From positions 1 through 39,749 of the forward strand of contig CAIYOZ010000211.1 in assembly GCA_903927945.1 (NCBI GenBank): DNA of 39,749 nt, written 5' to 3'. The position numbers and the translations under genes were made by a program. Below, one piece after another: positions 16,981-23,945 of this stretch (the first letter of the stretch is position 1; each line of letters starts with the position of its first letter). Below the pieces are notes generated by a model. It saw nothing but the letters and a program-made list of their open reading frames with translations, was not told where the DNA came from and made no database searches. Source of the DNA: an uncultured Bacteroidales bacterium. Its GTDB lineage: Bacteria; Bacteroidota; Bacteroidia; Bacteroidales; Paludibacteraceae.

Positions 16981-17892
16981 ATGAAAAAACCAATTTTCTT
17001 ACTGATTGCTATTGCTGCCATCCTGTCATCGTGCAGCAACAGTGAACTGGCAAGTGTAAAATCTCTTTCCAGCAGTGCTACTGCCTCCATTTCGGGGTAT
17101 GTGGCCACCAATTATCCTGATGCTAAAATCTTTAACACCACTGTCAGTGGTTCTACCGTGATTGCCACCTTGAATACCGGTGAACAGATCACATTCAACG
17201 CCGATGGGTCAATGATTTCGTATGCCAACAATTTCAGCCTGGGGCTCAAAGCCGATAGCTTAGTAGTTAACCCCGACAGCATTCCTAAAGATAGCCTGGG
17301 TCGTCCTGGCCACGGCGGTATGGGATTTGGAGATGGTAAGAAACATGGTGGTCCTGATGGACAAGGTGGTTCTACTACCAAAAAAGGTGGTGGACCCGGT
17401 TGTGGCGGACCTGGCGGTCCCGGTTACGGTGGTCCTATTGTGGATAGCACCCATGTGGGTCTGAATCCAAAACCAGGTCATGACCGTCATTTCAAAAATG
17501 AAATCGTAGTAGATTCTTTGCCTGTAGTAATCAATGATTACATCATTACGAATTATGCAGCCTATACAGTGATTCATGCTGAAATTGATACACTTTGCCA
17601 AGGTGCAGTGACCGAAGTGATGGTATGTGCAAAAGGAATTGAACCTGTAAAATTGGTTTTTGGGAATGCCGGAGTCTATCTGTTTAAAGCCGAAAGAATT
17701 CTTTACACGGAAGTTCCTACATTGGTTTCTGCAGCAGTAACCGCTGATTATGCTACTTATAAAACTACCCGCCGTGCCGAAAAACTTACACTTGCCGATG
17801 GTACCTTACAATATGTGGTATTCGTTCAACTTGCAAAGGTTCGTAAAATGGTGACTTTCAGTGCCGATGGAACGGTAGTCTGCGAGAAATAA
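16981..17892 (+). CDS. PepSY-like repeat lipoprotein with Gly-rich linker
   Basis: This 303-residue lipoprotein has lipobox LSSC at Cys18. Three PepSY-like / putative beta-lactamase-inhibitor-like units can be seen. The first is about residues 38-85 (YVATNYPDAKIFNTTVSG...GEQITFNADGSM). The second is about 182-240 (IINDY-type helix, then IDTLCQGAVTEVMVCAKGIEPVKLVF). The third is about 243-303 (LVSAAVTADYATYKTTRRAEKL...KVRKMVTFSADGTVVCEK). Between the first and second lies ~50 residues rich in Gly, Pro, His and Lys (GHGGMGFGDGKKHGGPDG and following), with no predicted fold. Small periplasmic PepSY-like proteins are common in Bacteroidota and often lie near two-component systems, but none is seen here. 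The gene is monocistronic, with its own -7 element and terminator. Function unknown; the surface or periplasmic location is inferred. Confidence 0.75.
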   Translation: MKKPIFLLIAIAAILSSCSNSELASVKSLSSSATASISGYVATNYPDAKIFNTTVSGSTVIATLNTGEQITFNADGSMISYANNFSLGLKADSLVVNPDSIPKDSLGRPGHGGMGFGDGKKHGGPDGQGGSTTKKGGGPGCGGPGGPGYGGPIVDSTHVGLNPKPGHDRHFKNEIVVDSLPVVINDYIITNYAAYTVIHAEIDTLCQGAVTEVMVCAKGIEPVKLVFGNAGVYLFKAERILYTEVPTLVSAAVTADYATYKTTRRAEKLTLADGTLQYVVFVQLAKVRKMVTFSADGTVVCEK

Positions 17893-17920
17893 TCCATTAT
17901 CTGTTTATCTTAGATTTTAA

Positions 17921-17955
17921 AACCCTGACCGGAGTTCACCGGTTAGGGTTTTTTT
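17921..17955 (+). terminator. Rho-independent terminator of the PepSY-like gene
   Basis: The arms AACCCTGACCGG (17921-17932) and CCGGTTAGGGTT (17939-17950) form a 12-bp stem with one G-U pair and a 6-base loop, running into a T tract (17949-17955). It lies 28 bases after the stop at 17892. Confidence 0.93.
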
Positions 17956-18039
17956 GTATTTTTACACGTCTTTCAAACATATGAACCTCCTTGTTGTTTC
18001 AATAGTACTTACAAACTCAATTTGAACAGTTCCAATACC

Positions 18040-19098
18040 ATGGCAAAGATTTATCAACCCCTGACTATTAAGTCAGTTACCTTTAAAAATCGCATAGGCA
18101 TGTCCCCCATGTGCCAGTATTCATCCGTGAACGGTTTCGCCAACGACTGGCATTTTGTTCATTATGGAACGCGTGCCGTTGGGGGTGCCGGTTTAATCAT
18201 GCTCGAAGCAACAGCGGTGGCACCCGAAGGCCGTATTACAGCTGCCGATCTTGGCCTTTGGAGCGACACCCAACTGGTGGGTTTGCAGAAAATCACTAAT
18301 TTCATTCATCAACATGGTGCTGTAGCCGGTATACAAATTGCCCATGCCGGACGCAAAGCCTCGCATGATGTGCCGGGTAGCGGAGGACAGCAACTATCCC
18401 TTCGTGAAGGTGGCTGGCATACCCTGGCTCCTTCCCCCCTACCGTTCGATCCAACAGAAATCAAACCCGATGAACTGGATAAGGCAGAAATAAACATGGT
18501 AGTCGGTCAATTCAAAGCCACTGCCTTACGGGCGAGTCAGGCAGGTTTCAATGTCCTGGAAATCCATGCGGCTCACGGGTACCTCATTCACCAGTTTTAT
18601 TCTCCCCTGAGCAATCAACGCACGGACGAATATGGAGGGAGTTTCGAAAACAGAGTACGGCTATTGCTGGAAATTATAGCTGCCGTACAGACCGTTTGGC
18701 CTGCGCAGAACCCTTTATTTGTACGCCTCTCCGCCACCGACTGGACAGAAGGCGGCTGGGAGCTATCAGATACCGTAGAGCTGAGCCGCATTCTTCATGA
18801 GAGGGGGGTGGATGTTATCGATTGCTCCTCCGGCGGCAATAATCCGGTGGCTAAAATTCCGGTAGCCCCCGGTTATCAGGTAGGATTCTCCGAAGAAATA
18901 AAGAAGACCGGTATCCTTACCGCCTCCGTGGGCATGCTCACCACCCGGGAACAACTGACTAATATCCTGGAGACTGAAAAGGCCGACCTGGTATTCCTGG
19001 GTCGCGAGTTGCTGCGTAACCCGTATTTCCCCCTGACCCTGGCCCACGAAACAGGTGATGAGGTTATGTGGCCCAAGCAGTATGCCCGGGCGAAATAG
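18040..19098 (+). CDS. YqjM-type old yellow enzyme (NADPH-dependent flavin ene-reductase)
   Basis: The start is set at ATG 18040 (MAKIYQPLTIKSVTFKNRIG); the upstream TTG at 18022 is unlikely. This 352-residue FMN-binding TIM barrel has the thermophilic-like/YqjM hallmarks: MSPMCQYSS with the FMN-tuning Cys25 and Tyr27, the substrate-binding H-x-x-H in EIHAAHGYLIHQF, SPLSNQRTDEYGGSFENR, and the phosphate-binding end (ASVGM, FLGRELLRNPYFP). Such enzymes reduce activated C=C bonds of enals, enones and quinones, and are often part of electrophile or oxidative stress defence. It stands alone between two non-coding stretches. A 270-bp diverged copy of its middle part lies 485 bases downstream (19584-19853). 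The stop codon TAG runs into a TTAATTGGTTAG tail like those after other genes here. Confidence 0.93.
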   Translation: MAKIYQPLTIKSVTFKNRIGMSPMCQYSSVNGFANDWHFVHYGTRAVGGAGLIMLEATAVAPEGRITAADLGLWSDTQLVGLQKITNFIHQHGAVAGIQIAHAGRKASHDVPGSGGQQLSLREGGWHTLAPSPLPFDPTEIKPDELDKAEINMVVGQFKATALRASQAGFNVLEIHAAHGYLIHQFYSPLSNQRTDEYGGSFENRVRLLLEIIAAVQTVWPAQNPLFVRLSATDWTEGGWELSDTVELSRILHERGVDVIDCSSGGNNPVAKIPVAPGYQVGFSEEIKKTGILTASVGMLTTREQLTNILETEKADLVFLGRELLRNPYFPLTLAHETGDEVMWPKQYARAK

Positions 19099-19128
19099 TT
19101 AATTGGTTAGTTGTTGAGCGACATTAAG

Positions 19129-19150
19129 TCCCCTTTAGGGGATTTAGGGG
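19129..19150 (+). repeat. Short REP-like palindrome after the ene-reductase gene
   Basis: TCCCC (19129-19133), TTTA, GGGGA (19138-19142) make a 5-bp GC hairpin, followed by a second TTTAGGGG (19143-19150). It lies 30 bases after the stop. There is no T tract, so it is a weak terminator at best; the doubled AGGGG unit resembles short extragenic palindromes. Confidence 0.45.
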
Positions 19151-19175
19151 TTCTTTATACCGATCCTTATCCACT

Positions 19176-19338
19176 CCTATACCGATTTTAGGTCAAAAGA
19201 TACGAAATCCACCCATAAATCAACAATAATCCAGGGATAATCCATACCTATATAAATATGGGTTATCCTTGGGTTATCCTTGGGTTATCCTTGGGTTATC
19301 CTTGGGTTATCCTAAAATCAGGTAAAGATAGGTATAGG
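19176..19338. repeat. 11-bp tandem array inside an imperfect inverted repeat
   Basis: Five head-to-tail copies of GGGTTATCCTT occupy 19260-19313; only the last copy differs, at its end. A related inverted copy (AATCCAGGGATAATCCATA) precedes the array. Further out, CCTATACCGATTTTAGG (19176-19192) is roughly complemented by CCTAAAATC (19311-19319) and GGTATAGG (19331-19338). There is no coding capacity. The copies are contiguous, so it is not a CRISPR array; it may be a minisatellite or the remains of a small non-autonomous element. Confidence 0.75.
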
Positions 19339-19583
19339 ATCAACATAGGATGGGTGATAGTTTGATAAGAGCTAATATTATAATCGATGTGAGGAAGATG
19401 AACTTCCTTTTGCTTCAAGAGCTGTCTGGTTATGCGATTTTATCCAAAACATCTATCGTACTCAAGATGTCGCCCTCCCACTTGCTCATATATGAAACAA
19501 ATTGAATGCTTGGGAAGTGGGAGTATGACTAAGGGTACCGATTTACCTATTGAGAAGGCAACTAAGACTTATTCTTTTTACTG
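19339..19583. other. Non-coding stretch, nothing recognised
   Basis: These ~245 bases between the 11-bp array and the pseudogene have stops in all plus-strand frames and no recognisable protein similarity, promoter or RNA structure. Together with its neighbours this looks like decayed DNA. Confidence 0.45.
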
Positions 19584-19853
19584 AGTCCCCTGAGCAATCA
19601 ACGCACAGACGAATATGGTGGAAGTTTCGTAAACAGAATTCGGCTGTTACTTGATATAACCGCTGCCGTACAGACCGTTTGGCCATCCCAGAACCCTTTA
19701 TTTGTACACCTATCCGCCACCGACAGGACTGAAGGTGGCAGGGAGCTGTCAGATACGGTGGAGCTGAGCCGCATACTTCATGAAATGGGTGTGGATGTCA
19801 TCGATTGCTCTTCGGGTGGCAATAATCCGGTAGCTAAAATCCCGGTCGCTCCC
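19584..19853 (+). pseudogene. Truncated, diverged copy of the YqjM-type ene-reductase gene
   Basis: These 270 bases align without gaps to 18601-18870 of the intact gene, 231 of 270 identical by hand count. They encode the block from SPLSNQRTDEYGGSF to NNPVAKIPVAP. Most of the 39 differences are silent third-position changes. The few replacements include Glu to Val in the conserved GGSFENR motif and two Trp to Arg changes (in DWTEGGW). There is no start codon at the front, and the N-terminal FMN-binding half and the C-terminal phosphate-binding part are missing. The open frame runs on for ~25 unrelated codons to a stop near 19928. It is therefore a gene remnant, not a working gene. Confidence 0.9.
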
Positions 19854-19854
19854 G

Positions 19855-19909
19855 TAAAAAAGAATTTTATTTATACAGAAAGGGCATTTCATTACAAAAC
19901 GCCCTTTCT
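19855..19909 (-). terminator. Probable terminator at the end of the long minus-strand operon
   Basis: On the minus strand AGAAAGGGC (19909-19901) pairs with GCCCTTTCT (19885-19877) around a 15-base loop, then an A/T-rich stretch ends in a run of T (complement of the A run 19855-19860). It lies 30 bases past the stop of the last T9SS gene. The loop is large and the T run is not immediately adjacent, so strength is uncertain. Confidence 0.5.
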
Positions 19910-19938
19910 TGATCAATATAAAACTTAACCTTAAAAAA

Positions 19939-20841
19939 TCAATTAATCACTTGCTTGTAGGCCTTATTATCAACTCGTACAATGTACATACCTGAATGTA
20001 AAGTTTTGGATGTAAATGCACCCTTAATATTGACAGATTGAATCAGACTTCCACGTACATCAAAAATTGTAACATTTGAAACAGCTTTCTCCACAACAAT
20101 TTTATTATCCACAACTTGAATCCTATTGGTTGCATCTGTTGCATTTTGCAAGGCAGTAGCTACAGGTGCATAAATTGCTTTAAACTCGGTTACTGCAAAA
20201 TTAAGACTGTTTGCCGTGCCTGGATTTGTGAAATTTGTCGCTGGGGTTTTTTGTCCATAAGTGTTCGTAGATGTTCCATCTAAACCGGCTAAAAACAATC
20301 CATTAAAAGGATGAAGTGGATTTGCAGTTTTGCGATAAGCATAACTGTAAACTTTTGTGCTCGTATTGGTTGTTGTTAATGTCATTTTTGTAGCATTAGT
20401 TGGAAGTGTCCATCCAACCTGATCAGATATAAAATAACATTCACTGACTGCATATGGAACCGTTACGTTAATGAACGTATAATTAATAGCATTTAACCAG
20501 GCTGTAACAGTAACGTCTTGTGATGTTAGTCCGGTAGCAGCTGAGGAAAAAGAGAGTGATGGTGTCGAAGTACTTGCCCAGGTATTTGTGGCATTATAGA
20601 GGTAAAAATTTTGATTACCGGCAAACGTAGCTGGAAGAGTGCTACTTGAGAATAGCTTTGTTGTACCATCTGAAGATGTTGACACATAATGTAATGGTGT
20701 CATTGTCCAGCCATTAAAACCCCCACCGACAAAACAAGTATCAGTCGTGGATGCCGGAACTGTAACATTCAATGTAAATTGAGCAAATCCGGAAGTTGCT
20801 GCTAAGAGTAGCAGAGTCAGTATAAAAAGTTGCTTTTTCAT
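19939..20841 (-). CDS. Small T9SS-sorted protein with two binding-module-like repeats (paralog 1)
   Basis: The start is set at 20841 (MKKQLFILTLLLLAATSGFAQ, a good signal peptide); the 20886 start overlaps the previous gene and adds 15 non-signal residues. The mature part (300 residues in total) holds two beta-sandwich-like repeats of ~100 residues. The first opens with FTLNVTVPASTTDTCFVGGGFNGW; the second has INVTVPYAVSECYFISDQVGW and LFLAGLDGT. The pattern xVTVPxxTxxCYVxGxFNGW recalls starch-binding-type or SusE/F-type modules. The C-terminus (VTIFDVRGSLIQSV...LHSGMYIVRVDNKAYKQVIN) is a T9SS type A sorting domain. Its neighbour 10 bases upstream is a clear paralog. No catalytic residues are seen; a surface glycan-binding or matrix role is suggested. 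Confidence 0.8.
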   Translation of the reverse strand: MKKQLFILTLLLLAATSGFAQFTLNVTVPASTTDTCFVGGGFNGWTMTPLHYVSTSSDGTTKLFSSSTLPATFAGNQNFYLYNATNTWASTSTPSLSFSSAATGLTSQDVTVTAWLNAINYTFINVTVPYAVSECYFISDQVGWTLPTNATKMTLTTTNTSTKVYSYAYRKTANPLHPFNGLFLAGLDGTSTNTYGQKTPATNFTNPGTANSLNFAVTEFKAIYAPVATALQNATDATNRIQVVDNKIVVEKAVSNVTIFDVRGSLIQSVNIKGAFTSKTLHSGMYIVRVDNKAYKQVIN

Positions 20842-20851
20842 GCAGTATTTT

Positions 20852-21736
20852 TTAATAGATGATTTGTTTATATGATTTGCCATCAACCTGGATGATGTAT
20901 AAACCCGGATTTAAATTAGCGCTTGTAAATGCATTTTGATTCGAAGTTGAATGAATCATTCTTCCCTGAACATTATATAATGTAACGTTGGAGTATTTAC
21001 CTTCCACCTGAATTTTCCGATCAATGGTTTTAATGGAATATTTATCGGCATTGATAGTCATTACGGCTTCCGGTGCACCAATCGCATTAAATAATTCACA
21101 ATCAAAACTACAAGTAGAGGCTGTTCCTGAATAAGTAAAATCGGCTGTTTGAGTTTGTTGATAAGTCCAGAGAGTTCCATCTAATCCGGCTAAGAATTTA
21201 ACGGCAATAACATGTGCTGAGACTTTGTCATAAATTGTATAGCTGAAAACTTTTGTTGATCCGGCACTGGATAACAATGTCATTTTTTTAGCCGCAGCAG
21301 GCAGGGTCCAACCCCAATATCCAACAACATAACATTCGTTTACTGTGGAAGGAACAGTGACATCTATTTCAATAGGAGATGGAAGTGCTTTAAAAGAGGT
21401 GACTACAACATTCTGTGTAGTAGCTCCAGCTGTTGCTATAGCTGTGAATTGAGGATCGGATTGTGCAAATGCCCAATCGGAACCGGCCAGGATCTGGAAT
21501 GTTCCTGAGCCAACAAATGTGAGCGGTAGATCAATACCAAATACCGAAGTTCCGGCAGTATTATCAGTCGAGACTAAAGCCAGCTGAGTATTTGCCGGAG
21601 CTCCCCATGAATTAAAACCACCTGAAGCATAACATTGCAACGTAGTAGAAGGTACTGTAACAGTCAAAGTGAATTGAGCAAAACTTGAAGTTGCTAAGCA
21701 AATCAGAAATGCGAGTGTGTAAAATTGTTTTTTCAT
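20852..21736 (-). CDS. Small T9SS-sorted protein with two binding-module-like repeats (paralog 2)
   Basis: This 294-residue protein has a signal peptide (MKKQFYTLAFLICLATSSFAQ). Two repeats follow: FTLTVTVPSTTLQCYASGGFNSW and, from ~115, IDVTVPSTVNECYVVGYWGWTLP with KFLAGLDGTLW. The T9SS sorting domain (VTLYNVQGRMIHST...LNPGLYIIQVDGKSYKQIIY) ends the protein. It shares the same architecture and the same GWTLP / KMTL / AGLDGT blocks with the next gene, so the two arose by tandem duplication. It follows the SDR gene after a 207-base spacer, the longest in the operon, so it may have its own promoter, although no perfect consensus was found there. Confidence 0.8.
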   Translation of the reverse strand: MKKQFYTLAFLICLATSSFAQFTLTVTVPSTTLQCYASGGFNSWGAPANTQLALVSTDNTAGTSVFGIDLPLTFVGSGTFQILAGSDWAFAQSDPQFTAIATAGATTQNVVVTSFKALPSPIEIDVTVPSTVNECYVVGYWGWTLPAAAKKMTLLSSAGSTKVFSYTIYDKVSAHVIAVKFLAGLDGTLWTYQQTQTADFTYSGTASTCSFDCELFNAIGAPEAVMTINADKYSIKTIDRKIQVEGKYSNVTLYNVQGRMIHSTSNQNAFTSANLNPGLYIIQVDGKSYKQIIY

Positions 21737-21943
21737 GATAATAATAATTTAAGAATGAATAATTTGGTGTTTGTTTTTAATTTCTCTGAGATAGTCGTTT
21801 TAATATAAGTGTTCTAATTTAATATTCGGTACTCATTAAAATCGTTAATATATTGATTGATCCACAAACTAAATTATATACTATTTTAGTTGCAATCAAA
21901 AATTGAAGTTTAATGCTAATGTTTTCAATTTAACAAGTTGTTT

Positions 21944-22714
21944 TTATAACCGTAAAACTGACATCCCTCCGTCCACGCAAATCACTTGTCCGGTTGAATA
22001 AGGCATACTTCCATTGGCCATTGCAAGAGCAACCTTACCCACATCTTCAGGTGTTCCCCATCTGGATTGAACTGCCAAACCATTCTCAAACATACGGTCA
22101 TACTTTTGTTCAACAGATGACGTCATATCTGTGCAAATAATGCCTGGCTGAATTTCGTAAACAGGAATGTCAAACTCGCCTAACCGGGTTGCCCACAATT
22201 TGGTTGCCATAGCAATACCTGCTTTTGAGATGCAGTATTCACCTCTATTGACGGACACCATTCTGGCAGATATGGATGAAATATTAATAATACAAAAGAA
22301 TTCACAAGATAGCAACTTTTTTTGCTCTATCATTTTTTTAGCTACCAGCTGGGTTAGGAAATAGGGACCTTGAAGGTTAACCTGAAGCACCTTTTCAAAA
22401 CTCATTTCAGTAGCTTCAAGTATATCCTTCCGCTCAGCCGGAGCTATTCCGGCATTATTGACTAAAATATTCAAATTTCCAAACCTATTTAGAATGGACT
22501 CAACCATTTCATTTCTGGCTGTTACGTCCGAGATATCTCCTTTTAAATAAGCCACTTCGACACCATATCCTCTCAGTTTCGAAAGTACCGGTTCAACCTG
22601 AACTTCATCACGTATACCGTTTACTGCCAGATTAAATCCTGCTTTTGCAAATTCCAGGGCAATTCCTAGGCCTATGCCACGGGTTCCGCCTGTAATGAAT
22701 GCTACTTTACTCAT
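21944..22714 (-). CDS. Short-chain dehydrogenase/reductase, '3-ketoacyl-ACP reductase'-like (PRK12745 type)
   Basis: This 256-residue classical SDR has the cofactor loop TGGTRGIG (T8-G15), NNAG (86-89), and the catalytic Ser147, Tyr160 and Lys164 (YCISK). It ends in STGQVICVDGGMSVLRL. The sequence fits the subgroup usually labelled 3-ketoacyl-ACP reductase (VNRGEYCISKAG, EIQPGIICTDMT), whose members are often found beside sugar-acid and glycan genes rather than fatty-acid genes. It lies 37 bases after an Fe-S flavin oxidoreductase and near a cytoplasmic GH88-like hydrolase. It therefore probably reduces or oxidises a keto sugar derived from an unsaturated uronate. A role like KduD is possible; fatty-acid synthesis is unlikely from context. 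Confidence 0.88.
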   Translation of the reverse strand: MSKVAFITGGTRGIGLGIALEFAKAGFNLAVNGIRDEVQVEPVLSKLRGYGVEVAYLKGDISDVTARNEMVESILNRFGNLNILVNNAGIAPAERKDILEATEMSFEKVLQVNLQGPYFLTQLVAKKMIEQKKLLSCEFFCIINISSISARMVSVNRGEYCISKAGIAMATKLWATRLGEFDIPVYEIQPGIICTDMTSSVEQKYDRMFENGLAVQSRWGTPEDVGKVALAMANGSMPYSTGQVICVDGGMSVLRL

Positions 22715-22751
22715 CTATTTTATAGTTCTTAAAAAATTAATGGATAGAATA

Positions 22752-23915
22752 TTACAAATTCTCTTTCCATAATTTCTTATAATACGGATTATACACCAGG
22801 CAACCGGCATGAATCTGCTTGCCCATCATTTTTGTGCATCCTGAACAAGCAGTACAAAAATCAATAGGTTCTCCTTGTTGTAATTTGATGGGAGTTAACG
22901 GGTCAGCCAAAATTTGCCTCCCCCATCCGGCATAGTCGGCATAACCTTTCGCTAACATCTCTTCAGCGATGGGAAATGCCTTATCTTTCAGCACCGAGTA
23001 TGCAGATCCAAATACCTGAACCGACGAATTTAAGTTGCGCAAAGTGTCTTTTGCAAAGCGCGTATATCGTAAATGGTTCAGATACATCCTTTCACCACCA
23101 GGTACAGGACGTGTGATTTCACTTGTTCGGCCCGGTATCCCTGCCGATACATTGGCATAGTCCATACCAAGTGTTGCAAAAAATTCAATAAACAATTTCA
23201 TCTCCGAAAGATCTTCAATCAGACTATCCGGTGAAATTGTTCCGCATCCTCCACGCCATCCTTCGTACATTGAAAAGCGACTTCCTATGATAAAATCCTT
23301 TTTGCGTTTTTGGGTAATCATGGACGATACCGATTCGCGAAAAAAGCGGGAACGGTTTTCCCAACTGCCGCCCCACTTATCCAATCGAGTGTTTTCGGGA
23401 CGGAGAATTTCGGCTCCGAAGTATCCATGACAGCATTTGAAATCGATGCCATCGGCTCCGGCCTCTTCAGTGAGAGCTGCGGCCTTGACAAACGCATCTT
23501 GCACTTCTTGTATTTCATCGGTGGAGAGTAAACGTCCTTCTTCATTTCCCGGGCAAACGGTTGTTTTTTCTGAAAATGATGCGTTACTGTTTCTTCCCGA
23601 ATGGGTTAACTGGAAAAGCAACAAGACATCTGGATTTGCCTTTTTTACTTCATAAACCAACTGTTTGAAACTATCAAGGTTTCGATCGTTGATGATTAAA
23701 CCATTCTTGCAGGACAACGATTTTGACGTAACCGAAATTGCTTCGACAATGATTACACCCCAGCCACCTTTTGCCAATTTGGTATATTTATCAATACCAC
23801 GCTGTGAAACTTGACCTTCATTAATCCCATCATATCCTTCCATTGGTTGAGCGACAAACCGGTTTTGAGTTGTCAGGTTACCTAGTTTTCCTTTTTCAAA
23901 AAGCTTCGTATACAT
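22752..23915 (-). CDS. NADH:flavin oxidoreductase (old yellow enzyme superfamily) with a 4Fe-4S motif
   Basis: This 387-residue FMN TIM barrel (VAQPMEGYDG, TKLAKGGWGVIIVEA, LLLFQLTHSGR, LRPENTRLDKWGGSWENRSRF) keeps at its C-terminus the cluster C354-x2-C357-x2-C360-x11-C372, as in 2,4-dienoyl-CoA reductase and trimethylamine dehydrogenase relatives. The C-terminal FAD/NAD domain of those enzymes is missing. Electrons must therefore come from a separate partner or directly from NAD(P)H. The usual active-site His pair is replaced by K160-C-C-H163-GY. The protein has no signal peptide and is cytoplasmic. Placed between a GH88-like hydrolase (30 bases upstream) and an SDR (37 bases downstream), it is probably an ene-reductase for an unsaturated sugar acid; that substrate is inference. 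Confidence 0.87.
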   Translation of the reverse strand: MYTKLFEKGKLGNLTTQNRFVAQPMEGYDGINEGQVSQRGIDKYTKLAKGGWGVIIVEAISVTSKSLSCKNGLIINDRNLDSFKQLVYEVKKANPDVLLLFQLTHSGRNSNASFSEKTTVCPGNEEGRLLSTDEIQEVQDAFVKAAALTEEAGADGIDFKCCHGYFGAEILRPENTRLDKWGGSWENRSRFFRESVSSMITQKRKKDFIIGSRFSMYEGWRGGCGTISPDSLIEDLSEMKLFIEFFATLGMDYANVSAGIPGRTSEITRPVPGGERMYLNHLRYTRFAKDTLRNLNSSVQVFGSAYSVLKDKAFPIAEEMLAKGYADYAGWGRQILADPLTPIKLQQGEPIDFCTACSGCTKMMGKQIHAGCLVYNPYYKKLWKENL

Positions 23916-23945
23916 ATTATTTGTTTTTTCTTTGATTATTAAAAT

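Noticed and set aside
18193-18393. Minus-strand open frames within the ene-reductase gene
   Set aside because: They are shadows of the high-quality coding frame on the plus strand; no domain or start signal supports them.
19260-19313. CRISPR array or plasmid-type iteron origin
   Set aside because: The 11-bp units are contiguous with no spacers, and no cas, rep or other replication gene is nearby.
19566-19928. Open frame across the ene-reductase copy as a real small gene
   Set aside because: There is no start codon before the homologous block, both ends of the enzyme are missing, and conserved residues are changed, so it is treated as a pseudogene.
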